From: Pelomonas nitida
Lineage (GTDB): Bacteria; Pseudomonadota; Gammaproteobacteria; Burkholderiales; Burkholderiaceae_C
Length of the DNA stretch: 64,000 nt
Assembly: GCF_043555975.1 (NCBI RefSeq)
Contig: NZ_JBIGIA010000004.1
Location: 124,001-188,000, forward strand
Reading direction: 5' to 3'
A model generated the notes under the pieces. The model saw only the letters and a list, made by a program, of their open reading frames with translations, was not told where the DNA came from and did not search any database. The position numbers and the translations under genes were made by a program. Shown in pieces: positions 16,296-25,590 of the stretch. Every line of letters begins with the position of its first letter. Positions within the stretch are counted from its first letter, which is position 1.

Positions 16296-17442
16296 GCCAG
16301 GCCTTGCCCGAGCGCCGCTTGAAGCGCGCGAACGCACGCACCGGGCCGTACAGCAGCGGCAGCAGGCCCAGCCAGATCGCCCAGATCAGCCAGAACTGAT
16401 CGGCCCCCGCGCCGAAGCGCGCGCCCTGGTTCGGCCCCCACAGCCACAGTGCCAGCCGATAACCCGCCAGCAGCACGTACAGGTGCAGCAGGTAATAGAA
16501 CATCGGCGCACCGCCGAAGGTGGCGCAGACGCGGGTGAAGGCGTTGTCGGCCCGCTCCAGCAGCGCCAGCAACAGCAGGCCGATGCCCAGCGTGAGCAGC
16601 AGGAAGTCCAGTGACGGCGGGTACTTGGTGAAGTTGAGCCAGGACATGGCCGTCTCCAGCGCGGTGGCGCCGTGCTGCCAGGGCGCGTTTTCGCCGTACA
16701 GGTTGAAGCCGCGCAGCAGGGCCAGCAGCGCCAGGCACGCCACGCCGGTGGCCAGCAGCAGGGCGCGCCGCCGCACGGCACTTGCTGTGGCGGCGAACGC
16801 CGGCGCGAAGCACCAGCCCAGCAGGATGACGCCCACCCACGGCAGCACCGGGTAGGTCAGGCGCACGCGCACCCAGCCCTCCTCCACCAGCCAGCCGCGC
16901 TGCAGCAGCACGGTCCACAGCGCGTGCCACGGGCTGTCGGGCGCCACCTGCACGTCGGCCAGCAGGTTGTGGCCCGCGACGATGAGCGCACCCAAGCCCA
17001 GCAGCACGGCGCGCGGCAGGCTCAGCAGGGCTGCGAGCGCCAGCATGCTCAGGCCGATGGCCCACATCACCTGCAGGTACAGCACCTCGTAGCGCCCGCT
17101 CCAGGCCAGGTTCACCAGCGTCAGCTCCAGCGCGATCAGAAACAGCCCGCGCTTGAGCAGAAAGCTGCGGGCATCGCGCGGCGCGCCTTGCGGCGGGTGC
17201 GCGTACAGCCAGGCCGACAGGCCGGTGAGGAACACGAACACCGGCGCGCACAAGTGCGCCGCCAGCCGCGAGAAGAACACCTCCGGCGGCGTGCCGGGCA
17301 CGGCCATGGGGTCGCTGACCTGCAGGTGCAGGAAGAAGGTCTCGCGCACGTGGTCCAGCAGCATGACCATCATGACGAGGCCGCGCAGTGCATCGATGGA
17401 GCCGATGCGCTGTGCGTGCGCGACGGAAGACGGGGACGACAT
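16282..17442 (-). CDS. DUF1624/heparan-glucosaminide-type acyltransferase membrane protein
   Basis: This 386-residue, very hydrophobic protein has about ten membrane segments. It opens with RIGSIDALRGLVMMVMLLDHVRE, the signature of the DUF1624/HGSNAT-like family, in which a conserved aspartate and histidine begin the first helices. Members are thought to move acyl groups across membranes onto sugars; no substrate is known here. It follows the TonB receptor stop by 24 bases and is probably in the same operon. Confidence 0.85.
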   Translation of the reverse strand: MSSPSSVAHAQRIGSIDALRGLVMMVMLLDHVRETFFLHLQVSDPMAVPGTPPEVFFSRLAAHLCAPVFVFLTGLSAWLYAHPPQGAPRDARSFLLKRGLFLIALELTLVNLAWSGRYEVLYLQVMWAIGLSMLALAALLSLPRAVLLGLGALIVAGHNLLADVQVAPDSPWHALWTVLLQRGWLVEEGWVRVRLTYPVLPWVGVILLGWCFAPAFAATASAVRRRALLLATGVACLALLALLRGFNLYGENAPWQHGATALETAMSWLNFTKYPPSLDFLLLTLGIGLLLLALLERADNAFTRVCATFGGAPMFYYLLHLYVLLAGYRLALWLWGPNQGARFGAGADQFWLIWAIWLGLLPLLYGPVRAFARFKRRSGKAWLKYF

Positions 17443-17466
17443 CAGGCAGCCCTCCTCAGTTCTCGA

Positions 17467-19635
17467 TCAGAACGCATGGCGCAGCGACAGCGTGAACCGC
17501 CGGCCGTCGCCCGGCTGCACCCAGACCTGGCTGTAAGAGCTGGCATAGGTGGTCTTGTCGAACAGGTTGTCCACGTCCAGCGCCACGCGCCAGGCGGGTG
17601 CAGGCTGCCAGCTGCCCAGCAGCTTGACGGTGGTGTAGGCCGGCAGCCGGAAGTCGTCGGCCGCGCTCAGCGGCGCCACGGCCCCTTCGCGCACGCCCAC
17701 GTGCGTCAACCCCAGGCCGGCGGTGGCGCGGCGCCCGCCCAGCTCGAAGGCCTGCACCAGCAGCAGGTTGCCGCTGTGCCGCGGCACGTTGGCCAGCTGC
17801 CGGCCGACGAGAAAGGCATTGTGGTCTTGCACCACGCTCGCATCGGTGAAGGCGTAGGCCAGCGACAGCCGCAGGCCCCGCGACAGCTCACCGCCCACGT
17901 CCAGCTCCACGCCGCGGCTCTGCACCTCGCCGGCGGCCACCGAGAAGTTGTTCGGGTCGGTCGGGTCCGGCGTCAGCACGTTGTTCTTGTCGATGCGGTA
18001 GAGGGCCAGCGTGGCCGAGAGGCGGCCGTCTGCGGCGTCGTACTTGGCACCCACCTCGGTGGAGCGCCCGCGCTCGGCGGGGAAGGGGGCGAAGCTGCGA
18101 CTGACGCCGCTGTTGGGCCGGAAGCTGCGCGCGGCGGTCGCGTATAGCGACACCGTGCGGCCCGGCTGGTAGACCACGCCCACGCGGGGCGACACGGCGT
18201 CCAGATCCTGCTGCGTCGTGACGCTGCTGCGGCGATTCAGCAGCGCCTGGTCGTAGCGATCATGGCGGGCGCCCAGCAGCAGCTTCCAGGGCGTGCCCAG
18301 GTCGATCTGGTCCTGCACATACAGCCCCAGCGCGCGCTGGGTTTCGCGCGTCCAGGTGTTCAGCGTCATGGGCGGTGGCACCGCGCCGTAGACCGGCGCG
18401 TGGATGTCGATGGGCGTGGACGTTGCCACACGGTACTGCTCGCGTTGGTCGACGAAGCGGTAGGCATCCACGCCCGCGAGCAGGTGGTGGCGCCACCCGC
18501 CGGCCTGCACCTTGCCCAGCAGCTCGACGCGGCCCGACACGTCCAGCGCCGAGTTCTCGCGCGTGCGGCGCTGGCGCGTCAGCGTGTGATCGTCGGCCTG
18601 CAGGAAGCGCGCCTCGGTGGCGATACCGCTGAGAGAACTGCGCCGATGGCTGATCCCGGCCTGCAGCGACCAGTCGTCACTGAAATGGTGTTGCACGAAC
18701 ACCTGGTTGCCCAGCGCCTCGATGGTGTTGGGGCCGTCGCCGGGTTCGCCGTAGAAGGCACTGCGCGGCACCTCGCCGAGGCGCCCCTTCACGGCCACCA
18801 CGCCGCGATCAAAGGGGGCTTGCTGGCGGGCGTATTCCAGCTCGTAAGACACCGTGGTGTCGGGGCTGAGCATCCACAGCAGCGACGGCGCGAGCAGCGT
18901 GCGCTCGGACCGCACATGGTCACGAAAGCTCCCGGCCCGCTCATGCGCCAGGTTGACGCGGTAGGCCAGCTGCTCGGTCAGCGGCCCCGTCAGGTCCGCC
19001 GTCGCCCGGTAGGCATCGTGGCTGCCGGCGGACGTCTCCAGCGAACGCGCGTGAACGAACAGCGGCTTCTTGGTCGTGATGTTGACCGTGCCGCCGGGCT
19101 CGCCACGCCCATACAGCGCCGACGCCGGGCCCTTGAGCACCTCCACCGCTGCCGCGTTGGCGGTGTCGCGCCGGCCGTTGTAGCCCCGGCTGTAGTTGAA
19201 GCCGTTGACGAGGAAGTCCGAACCAAAGCTCGGGTCGCCCGTGAAGCCGCGCATGGCGTAGCTGTCCCACAGGCCGCCCAGATTGCTCTGGCGCGAGATG
19301 CCGCTGCCCAGGTCCAGTGCCTGGTCCAGGCGGGTGACGCCGGCATCCGCCAGCAGCTCGGCAGACAGCACGCGCACGCTCTGCGCCAGGTCGCGTGCCG
19401 GCGTGTCGGTCTTCATCGCGCCGGAGACGAACAACGTGCGGTAGGGCTGGGCCTGGCCGCGCACCGTGACGGCCTCCAGCGTGGCAGGGGGATCCTCGGC
19501 TTGCGCCGCGCAGGCGACGGTGAAGCACAGGCTTAACAAGGGCAGGCGCGCGATGCGACGACGCCGGGGGGCCGACAAGGAGCGGCGGAGCGAACGGGGC
19601 ACCGACGCGGGTGCCGACAAACGGGGGTGATTCAT
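17467..19635 (-). CDS. TonB-dependent siderophore-type receptor
   Basis: From ATG 19635 the protein has 722 residues. A basic N terminus and hydrophobic segment (IARLPLLSLCFTVACAAQA) form the export signal. A TonB box-like stretch (TLEAVTVRG), the plug domain (VEVLKGPASALYGRGEPGG, VNITTKKP) and a long beta-barrel ending in SLRHAF follow. The GRGEPGG plug phrase is typical of the ferric-siderophore receptor subfamily. The substrate is inferred; no Fur box was obvious upstream. An earlier TTG start (19758) is possible but lacks a ribosome site. Its operon mates are the DUF2946-like gene and the DUF1624 gene. Confidence 0.92.
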   Translation of the reverse strand: MNHPRLSAPASVPRSLRRSLSAPRRRRIARLPLLSLCFTVACAAQAEDPPATLEAVTVRGQAQPYRTLFVSGAMKTDTPARDLAQSVRVLSAELLADAGVTRLDQALDLGSGISRQSNLGGLWDSYAMRGFTGDPSFGSDFLVNGFNYSRGYNGRRDTANAAAVEVLKGPASALYGRGEPGGTVNITTKKPLFVHARSLETSAGSHDAYRATADLTGPLTEQLAYRVNLAHERAGSFRDHVRSERTLLAPSLLWMLSPDTTVSYELEYARQQAPFDRGVVAVKGRLGEVPRSAFYGEPGDGPNTIEALGNQVFVQHHFSDDWSLQAGISHRRSSLSGIATEARFLQADDHTLTRQRRTRENSALDVSGRVELLGKVQAGGWRHHLLAGVDAYRFVDQREQYRVATSTPIDIHAPVYGAVPPPMTLNTWTRETQRALGLYVQDQIDLGTPWKLLLGARHDRYDQALLNRRSSVTTQQDLDAVSPRVGVVYQPGRTVSLYATAARSFRPNSGVSRSFAPFPAERGRSTEVGAKYDAADGRLSATLALYRIDKNNVLTPDPTDPNNFSVAAGEVQSRGVELDVGGELSRGLRLSLAYAFTDASVVQDHNAFLVGRQLANVPRHSGNLLLVQAFELGGRRATAGLGLTHVGVREGAVAPLSAADDFRLPAYTTVKLLGSWQPAPAWRVALDVDNLFDKTTYASSYSQVWVQPGDGRRFTLSLRHAF

Positions 19636-19764
19636 GAAACGCAAGGCAGGGGCGCCCACGGCGCGAAGGCGGCGCGGGCAGACGCGAGAGGCGACGGCGG
19701 CGCGCAGTGCACGCGGCGCCGTCGAAGGACGCACCGGCGCGATGGCCGGCGTTGACAAAGCCTC

Positions 19765-20133
19765 TCAGCCCCGCGGTGGCCCGCGCGCGTGCGCCGCGTT
19801 GGCGCACCGCCCCACTGGCAGCCCGCAACGCGGCGGCTGAGCCCGCGCGATGACGGTGGCGGGCGCCGCAACCGGCAGCGGCGCCGCGGCCGGCACGCTG
19901 GCCTGCAGATGGAACAGGCACCACGCGCAGGCGTCGCCGGCCTTCAGACCCTCTTCACTGACGTCGTCACGGCCTTCTTGCGGCGCGGCGTCGCCGGCCA
20001 GGTGGATCGTCGACGCGAGCTCGCTCGCCCAATGCGCGATGTGCCAGTTCTCGTGCAGCGGCCGGCCGAGCAGGCTGCAGGCCAGCAGCAGCATCAGCAG
20101 CCAGGGACGATGAAGGGGGCGGGCGACGTTCAT
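19765..20133 (-). CDS. DUF2946-like small protein
   Basis: The 122-residue protein has an N-terminal hydrophobic segment (PWLLMLLLACSLLG) and a CxxC motif (ACAWCLFHLQASVPAAAPLP), a pattern typical of DUF2946-type proteins. These are often found beside metal or siderophore receptors and may handle a metal in the periplasm, but no function is proven. It lies 129 bases upstream of the TonB receptor on the same strand and is probably co-transcribed. Histidines are frequent in the first half (HENWHIAHW). Confidence 0.72.
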   Translation of the reverse strand: MNVARPLHRPWLLMLLLACSLLGRPLHENWHIAHWASELASTIHLAGDAAPQEGRDDVSEEGLKAGDACAWCLFHLQASVPAAAPLPVAAPATVIARAQPPRCGLPVGRCANAAHARGPPRG

Positions 20134-20367
20134 GTGGGCGAAAGCGTGGCGCTATTTTCACGCACGAGCGCAGGGCCGCGCGGGGCTCGGTGACGCGGCG
20201 GATGCGCCTCGGCCCTGCATCGCGCTGGCCATCGCGCGGCCGGCTTGTCACGCAAACCGAGAAAGCAAACGCGCTTTTGTCGTTTGTGCCGCCGCGAGCC
20301 GGGGCCCACGATGCCGTCCGTGTTGGCGCTGGCGTGGCCGGCGAAAAAATCAATCAAGGATTTGGCA

Positions 20368-22707
20368 ATGAGGGAAGTCTTCCAAGGGGAGGCCGGGGTG
20401 GCTCGGGCGTCGGGCCGGCCGTGGTCGAGGCCATCACGCCCCACCGTGCTGGTGCTGGCGTTGCTGGCAGCGGCGCCGGTGCTGGCCCAGCAGGCCGGTG
20501 ATGCCAGTGACGGTGGCGCCAGCGGCGCTGCAGAGGGTGACACGGTGCGGCTCGCGCCCGTCACCGTCACGGCGACGCGCCGCGCCGAGTCGCTGCAAAG
20601 CGTGCCGTTGGCCGTGTCGGTCGTGTCTGGCGACGCGCTGGAGCAGGCCAACCGCAACACGCTGGGCGCACTGGCCAGCGCCGTGCCCAGCGTCAATTTC
20701 CGCACCGGCGCCTCCAACAAGGACACCTCGCTGTTCGTGCGGGGTGTCGGCACCATCTCCACCTCGCCGGGCGTGGAGCCGACGGTCTCCACCGTCATCG
20801 ATGGCGTCGTGCTGGCACGGCCCGGGCAGGCCACGCTGGACCTGCTGGACGTGGACCGCGTCGAGGTGCTGCGCGGCAGCCAGGGCACCTTGTTCGGCAA
20901 GAACGCGTCGGCCGGCGTCGTCAACATCGTCACCCGGGCACCGTCGTCGGTGACCGAGGGCTATCTGGATGTTGCTCACTTCTCGGGCGGCAACGAGAAC
21001 CGCCTGCGTGCCGGCATCAGCGGTGCGATCGCGCCGGGCCTGAACGGCTCGGTGACGGCGCTGCTGGGGCGCTATGACGGCAACGTCACCAACGTCTATG
21101 ACGGCAGCACCGTCAACGGCTACGACAAGCAAGGCGTGCGCGCCAAGCTGGCGTGGCAGGCCAACGCGACGCTGAAGTTCACGCTGGCGGCCGATGCGCT
21201 GAACTCCCACGACGACATTCCCACCGGCGTCGTCACGCGAACGCAGCTCGTGGCCTACCCGAGCGGTGCGGTGACGGCCTATCCGGCCTTTGCGGCCGCG
21301 CTCGCGCCGGTGGTCGCCAGCAGCGACAACCGCCGCATCAACGCCAACCTGAAGACCGAGGTGAAGGACCGCAGCCGTGGCGCGTCGCTGACCGGCGAGG
21401 CCCGCCTGGGCGAGCACACGCTGACGGCCATCACCGCCTGGCGTGGCTGGGACAACACCCAGCTGCAGGACGGCGACCGCCTGGCCGCACCCGTGGCCGG
21501 CCAGCCGCAGTCGCACGACCGCGGCACCGTGGCCTTCCAGCAATGGTCGCAGGAGTTTCGGCTTGCGTCGCCGCAGGGCGAGACCTTCGATTACGTGGCC
21601 GGCGTCTACTACCTGCACACCCGCGACGCCGAGACCTACCGGCGTGACGTGAAGCGCGTGGGCGCCGGCGGCGCGCTGTTGGAGGACTGGGGCGTGGCGG
21701 CGTTCGGGTCGTCGTCTGACAGCACGGCGGCGTTCGGCGAGGGGCGCTGGCATCTGCGGCCCGACGTGCACGCGTTGCTGGGCCTGCGCTGGACGGAGGA
21801 CCAGCTCGACTTTCACCACCAGCGCACGCGCTCCGTGCCTGACGCGCAGTTCGCCGGCACCGTGCCGGGCGTGAATGCCGACGTGGCGCAGAGTGGCGGC
21901 ACCAGCCGCAACGCCACCTCGGGCCGTGCCGGCCTGCAATGGGACGTGGACGCGACGACAACCAGCTACCTGACCTATTCGCGGGGCTACAAGGGGCCGG
22001 CGTTCAATGTGTTCTTCAACATGCTGCCGCGCGACACGCTCGCGCTGAACCCGGAGACCTCACGGGGCCTGGAGGCTGGCCTGAAGACGGAGCTGCTGGA
22101 CCGCCGGCTGCGGCTCAACCTAGCGCTGTTCAGCACCAAGTACCGCAACTACCAGGCCAACTTCTATGACCTGGTGTCCGGCTCGGTCGTCACGCGGCTC
22201 ATCAACGCGGGTGATGTGTCGTCGCGTGGCGCGGAGCTGGACGCGACATGGCGGGCGAGCGCAGCGCTGTCCTTCGGTGCGGCCCTGGCCTACACGAAGG
22301 CGCGCATCGACCATTTCAACTGCCCGGCCGGCGCGGCCACCAGCTGCCAGGTCGACGGCCAGCCGCTGCCGTTCGCGCCGGACTGGAAGACGGCCATCAA
22401 CGCGAACTACAAGGTCTCGCTTTCCGGTGGCTGGCAGGCCGACATCGGCACCGACTACAGCTGGCAGAGCCGCACGCAGTTCGACATCGGCCAGACCGCC
22501 GACACCGTGCAGGGCGCCTACGGCATCTGGAACGCTTCGCTGGCGTTCACGCAGGCGCAGCGCGGCTGGCGCGTCGCGCTGCTGGCGAAGAACCTGACGG
22601 ATCGCTCCTATGCCGCGTTCCTCGCCCGTGGCGGCAGCTATGTGAACCGCGCTGTGCCGCGTGACGACCAGCGCTACTTCGGCGTCAACGTGCGCAAGGA
22701 CTTTTAA
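20368..22707 (+). CDS. TonB-dependent outer-membrane receptor
   Basis: ATG 20368 has AAGGA at 20356-20360. The 779-residue product has a signal peptide (TVLVLALLAAAPVLAQQ), a TonB box region (LAPVTVTATRRAE) and a plug with VDRVEVLRGSQGTLFGKNA and GVVNIVTRAP. The barrel ends in GVNVRKDF. The plug type is that of the general FyuA/BtuB-like receptors seen with many small substrates. The two genes after it point to an organosulfur compound rather than iron (inference from context). In-frame starts further upstream exist, but the signal peptide fits 20368. Confidence 0.92.
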   Translation: MREVFQGEAGVARASGRPWSRPSRPTVLVLALLAAAPVLAQQAGDASDGGASGAAEGDTVRLAPVTVTATRRAESLQSVPLAVSVVSGDALEQANRNTLGALASAVPSVNFRTGASNKDTSLFVRGVGTISTSPGVEPTVSTVIDGVVLARPGQATLDLLDVDRVEVLRGSQGTLFGKNASAGVVNIVTRAPSSVTEGYLDVAHFSGGNENRLRAGISGAIAPGLNGSVTALLGRYDGNVTNVYDGSTVNGYDKQGVRAKLAWQANATLKFTLAADALNSHDDIPTGVVTRTQLVAYPSGAVTAYPAFAAALAPVVASSDNRRINANLKTEVKDRSRGASLTGEARLGEHTLTAITAWRGWDNTQLQDGDRLAAPVAGQPQSHDRGTVAFQQWSQEFRLASPQGETFDYVAGVYYLHTRDAETYRRDVKRVGAGGALLEDWGVAAFGSSSDSTAAFGEGRWHLRPDVHALLGLRWTEDQLDFHHQRTRSVPDAQFAGTVPGVNADVAQSGGTSRNATSGRAGLQWDVDATTTSYLTYSRGYKGPAFNVFFNMLPRDTLALNPETSRGLEAGLKTELLDRRLRLNLALFSTKYRNYQANFYDLVSGSVVTRLINAGDVSSRGAELDATWRASAALSFGAALAYTKARIDHFNCPAGAATSCQVDGQPLPFAPDWKTAINANYKVSLSGGWQADIGTDYSWQSRTQFDIGQTADTVQGAYGIWNASLAFTQAQRGWRVALLAKNLTDRSYAAFLARGGSYVNRAVPRDDQRYFGVNVRKDF

Positions 22708-22712
22708 AAGCT

Positions 22713-22868
22713 ATGACCGAACCCCACACGCCCGCTCATCCCGCCGCGACGCCGCCACTCGGCGTTGCAAATGCTCGCAGTAGTACCGGCGACTGCTCCG
22801 CGTTGCGCCTTGATTGGCGACGCCGCGACGGCCTGCTCGGCCGCGTGGATTTCGGAGATGGCTTCTGA
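22713..22868 (+). repeat. Operon-gap repeat, family C, copy 1
   Basis: This element fills the gap between the TonB receptor and the monooxygenase and is clearly related to 37224-37379. Shared stretches include CCCACACGC, CGGCGTTGCA and CGCCGCGACGGCCTG. Both copies hold an open frame of exactly 51 codons. Here it starts at ATG 22713, 5 bases after the receptor stop, and its TGA overlaps the next ATG (TGATG). The peptides align without gaps, but most differences change amino acids, so protein-level selection is not shown. Confidence 0.7.
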
Positions 22869-24184
22869 TGACACGCGAACTTCACCTGGGCGCCTTTCTG
22901 ATGGAGTCGGGCCACCATGTGGCCGCCTGGCGCGACCCCGGCGTGCCCGACCGTGCCGGGCTGGACTTCGGGCTCTACAGGCGCCTGGCGCAGACGGCCG
23001 AGGCCGCGCTGTTCGACCTGGTGTTCTTCGCCGACAGCGTCGCCGTGGAAGAGGGCGCCGGCGCCGAGCGGTTCTCGCGCTCGGCGCGCTTCGAGCCGTT
23101 GACGTTGCTGTCGGCGCTGGCGGCGGTGACCGATCGCATCGGCCTCGTCGGCACCGTGACGGCCACCTACAACGAGCCCTATCACGTGGCGCGCAAGTTC
23201 GCGTCGCTGGATCACCTGTCCGGCGGCCGCTCGGGCTGGAACCTCGTCACGTCGGACAACGCCTCGGAGGCGGGCAACTTCGGCCGCGACCAGCATGTCG
23301 GCCACGCCGACCGCTACGCGCGTGCCGAGGAGTTCCTGCGTGTCGTGCGCGGGCTGTGGGACAGCTGGGATGACGACGCCTTCGTCAACGATCGCGCCAG
23401 CGGCCTCTATTACCGGCCCGAGTCGCGCCATGTGCTGGCCCACGAGGGCGAGCACTTCAAGGTGCGTGGGCCGCTGAATGTGGCCCGCTCGCCGCAAGGG
23501 CAGCCGGTCGTCGTGCAGGCCGGTGCGTCCGAGGCCGGGCGGCAGCTGGCCGCGGCGAGCGCCGAGCTGGTGTTCACGGCGCAGCCGACGCTGCAGGCGG
23601 CCCAGGCCTTCTATGCCGACCTGAAGTCACGCGCCGAGGCCGCCGGGCGGCCGGCAGACGCGATCAAGATCCTGCCCGGCGTCTATGCGGTGGTGGGCGA
23701 GAGCCGCGCCGAAGCGGAGGACAAGCAGGGCGCGCTGCAGGCGCTCGTCGACCCGACCGCGGCCGTGGGCCTGCTGTCGCGCATGATCGGCAACTTCGAC
23801 CTCAGCGGCTATGCGCTGGACGAGCCGCTGCCCGAGCTGCCGCTGACGGACACCGGCCAACGCAGCCGCCAGCAGCTGCTCAGCGGCCTGGCGCGGGACG
23901 GCCAGCTGACGCTGCGGCAACTGGCGCTGAAGATCGCCGGTGGCCGGGGCCACCTGAGCCTCGTGGGCACTGCGGCCGACGTGGCCGATGTGTTGCAGCA
24001 ATGGTTCGAGCAGGGCGCTGCCGACGGCTTCAATGTGATGCCGCCCACACTGCCGGCCGGGCTCGACGACTTCGCCCATCTCGTGGTGCCCGAGCTGCAG
24101 CGGCGCGGTCTGTTCCGCACGCGCTATGTGGGCCGCACGTTGCGGGAGCACCTGGGGCTGAAGCGGCCGGTGGTGTCGCGATGA
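22868..24184 (+). CDS. FMN-dependent monooxygenase, NtaA/SnaA/DszA family
   Basis: From ATG 22868 the protein has 438 residues, typical for NtaA/SnaA/DszA-type flavin monooxygenases within the luciferase-like superfamily. Recognisable pieces are LGAFLMESGHH at the start, DLVFFADS, TATYNEPYHVARKFASLDHLSGGRSGWNLVTS in the flavin region, and PVVVQAGASEAGR. These enzymes take FMNH2 from a separate reductase and often open C-S or C-N bonds in xenobiotics. No reductase gene is adjacent. The stop overlaps the start of the binding protein (ATGA). Confidence 0.9.
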   Translation: MTRELHLGAFLMESGHHVAAWRDPGVPDRAGLDFGLYRRLAQTAEAALFDLVFFADSVAVEEGAGAERFSRSARFEPLTLLSALAAVTDRIGLVGTVTATYNEPYHVARKFASLDHLSGGRSGWNLVTSDNASEAGNFGRDQHVGHADRYARAEEFLRVVRGLWDSWDDDAFVNDRASGLYYRPESRHVLAHEGEHFKVRGPLNVARSPQGQPVVVQAGASEAGRQLAAASAELVFTAQPTLQAAQAFYADLKSRAEAAGRPADAIKILPGVYAVVGESRAEAEDKQGALQALVDPTAAVGLLSRMIGNFDLSGYALDEPLPELPLTDTGQRSRQQLLSGLARDGQLTLRQLALKIAGGRGHLSLVGTAADVADVLQQWFEQGAADGFNVMPPTLPAGLDDFAHLVVPELQRRGLFRTRYVGRTLREHLGLKRPVVSR

Positions 24185-25107
24185 GGCGCCGCCTGCTGGT
24201 GGGGGCGGCGGCAGCCTGGCCCGTGGCCGCCTTCGCGGCGCCGTCGCGCCTGCGCATCGGCTTCCAGAAGGGCGGGCTGTTGCTGCTCGTCAAGCTGCGT
24301 GGCTCGCTGGAGAAGGCGCTGCCGGGCGTGGCCATCGAGTGGAAAGAATTCCCGGCGGGGCCGCCGCTGCTGGAGGCGCTGGATGCCGGCGCCATCGACT
24401 TCGGCGTCACCGGCGCGCCGCCGCCGGTGTTCGCGCAGGCGGCCGGCCGTGACTTCGTCGCCGTGGCGGCCGAGCCGGGCCTGCTGCACAGCGAGGCGCT
24501 GGTGGTGCGCGCGTCAAGCCCGGTGCACACACTGGCCGAGCTGCGTGGGCAACGCATCGCGCTGGCCAAGGGCTCGAGTTCGCACTACCTGCTGCTCGCG
24601 TCGCTGCAGAAGGCCGGGCTGCGGGTGGCGGATGTGCAACCCGTCTACCTCGGCCCGGCCGATGCCCGCGCGGCATTCGAGAGTGGTGCTGTCGCCGCCT
24701 GGGTGGTGTGGGACCCTTACCTGAGCATCGTGCAGGCCGCGCAGCCCGTGCGCGTGCTGGCGGATTTCGGGGCGCTGGCACCGGCGGTCCAGCCGCCCTG
24801 GAGCTTCTACGAAGCCCGGCGCCCGTTCGCGCAGGCGCAAGGCGCGCTGTTGCGGCAGGTCATCGACGTGATCGCCGCTGAAGGCGCCTGGGCTACGGCC
24901 AACCCCGAGGCCGCCGCCCGCATCGGCGCTCCGCTGCTGGGCCTGAGCCTGGACGTGTTGCTGCCCATGCACCGCCGCGCGCGCTTCGGCGCCGTGCCGG
25001 TGAACGAGGCCATCGCGGCCGACCAGCAACGCGTGGCCGACGCCTTCCACGCCCAGGGCCTGATCCCGCGGCCGATCAAGGTGAGGGAGAGTTTTTGGTG
25101 GGGGTGA
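24181..25107 (+). CDS. Aliphatic sulfonate-type ABC substrate-binding protein
   Basis: The 308-residue protein has a signal peptide with twin arginines (MRRRLLVGAAAAWPVAAFAAP) and the SsuA/TauA fold. Recognisable phrases are LRIGFQKGG, DFGVTGAPPPVFAQAAG, LAELRGQRIALAKGSSSHYLLLASL and WVVWDPYLSIVQ. It should bind a sulfonate or similar compound in the periplasm. No matching permease or ATPase is in the window, so it must work with a transporter elsewhere or act as an orphan receptor. It is coupled to the monooxygenase. Confidence 0.9.
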   Translation: MRRRLLVGAAAAWPVAAFAAPSRLRIGFQKGGLLLLVKLRGSLEKALPGVAIEWKEFPAGPPLLEALDAGAIDFGVTGAPPPVFAQAAGRDFVAVAAEPGLLHSEALVVRASSPVHTLAELRGQRIALAKGSSSHYLLLASLQKAGLRVADVQPVYLGPADARAAFESGAVAAWVVWDPYLSIVQAAQPVRVLADFGALAPAVQPPWSFYEARRPFAQAQGALLRQVIDVIAAEGAWATANPEAAARIGAPLLGLSLDVLLPMHRRARFGAVPVNEAIAADQQRVADAFHAQGLIPRPIKVRESFWWG

Positions 25108-25150
25108 CCCGCCCCGACCCGCCCCGACGCGGCGGGCCCACAAACGACAC

Positions 25151-25169
25151 GGGGCGCCTTTGGCGCCCC
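25151..25169. terminator. GC-rich hairpin after the sulfonate-type operon
   Basis: GGGGCGCC and GGCGCCCC face each other with a three-base TTT loop, 43 bases after the stop at 25107. No T tract follows, so if it terminates transcription it is not a textbook rho-independent site. It may serve both strands, because a small minus-strand ORF ends at 25260. Confidence 0.45.
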
Positions 25170-25259
25170 GGGGAGGTGTCTGGGTTCTCAGTCGGCGGGC
25201 GACACCAGTCGCATCTGCCTTTGCCGCGAGATGACCCAGCGGCGCCACGGCGCCAGGAG

Positions 25260-25367
25260 TCAGGCGCGGGTCAGCGCCGTCTTGACGGGGCTGCGGCCCA
25301 GCAGGTCGCCGAGTTGAGCGACGACGGCAACGACCGAGAAGGCCAGCGTGATGATCAGCAGTTCCAT
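25260..25367 (-). CDS. 35-residue hydrophobic small protein (candidate)
   Basis: On the minus strand, ATG 25367 is preceded by a purine-rich ribosome site (GGGAAAG, then AA before ATG). It opens a 35-codon frame ending in TGA at 25260. The product begins MELLIITLAFSVVAVVAQLG, a single membrane helix, and ends with a basic tail (GRSPVKTALTRA). Size, helix and ribosome site are those of a real small membrane protein. I do not recognise a family, and there is no experimental or comparative support here. It is divergent from the galactonate dehydratase gene. Confidence 0.5.
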   Translation of the reverse strand: MELLIITLAFSVVAVVAQLGDLLGRSPVKTALTRA

Positions 25368-25590
25368 TTCTTTCCCTTTTCTTGGTGCTTTGTTGATGTG
25401 CCGGCATTCTAAGGGTTTTTACCTGGTAACCAAGGGTTAACCCTGTAGCTTGTTGGGGTGTCATACGCCGTTCATCTGACATTGGGTGCGTTACCTATTC
25501 AAACTGAGGATAGGAGAAGCTGAATAAACGATATTTCAGAACTAGCTGCCACTCCTAAGCTCCCGGCGTCCTTGAACGACCCTTGAGCTC
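25368..25590. promoter_or_regulatory. Divergent control region upstream of the galactan locus
   Basis: This AT-richer stretch is part of the longest gene-poor interval in the window (25108-25590). It contains a perfect palindrome GGGTTAACCC at 25434-25443, a short GGTAACC palindrome at 25425-25431, and AAACTGAGGATAG at 25501-25513. A similar AAACTGGATAG occurs at 30915-30925, before the TonB receptor. It probably carries the promoter and operator for dgoD and perhaps the minus-strand small gene. Which regulator binds is unknown; the LysR gene at 40550 is a candidate. Confidence 0.5.

Noticed and set aside
20134..20367. A Fur box between the two TonB receptor units
   Set aside because: I looked for GATAATGATAATCATTATC-like sequence and found only unrelated short AT patches.
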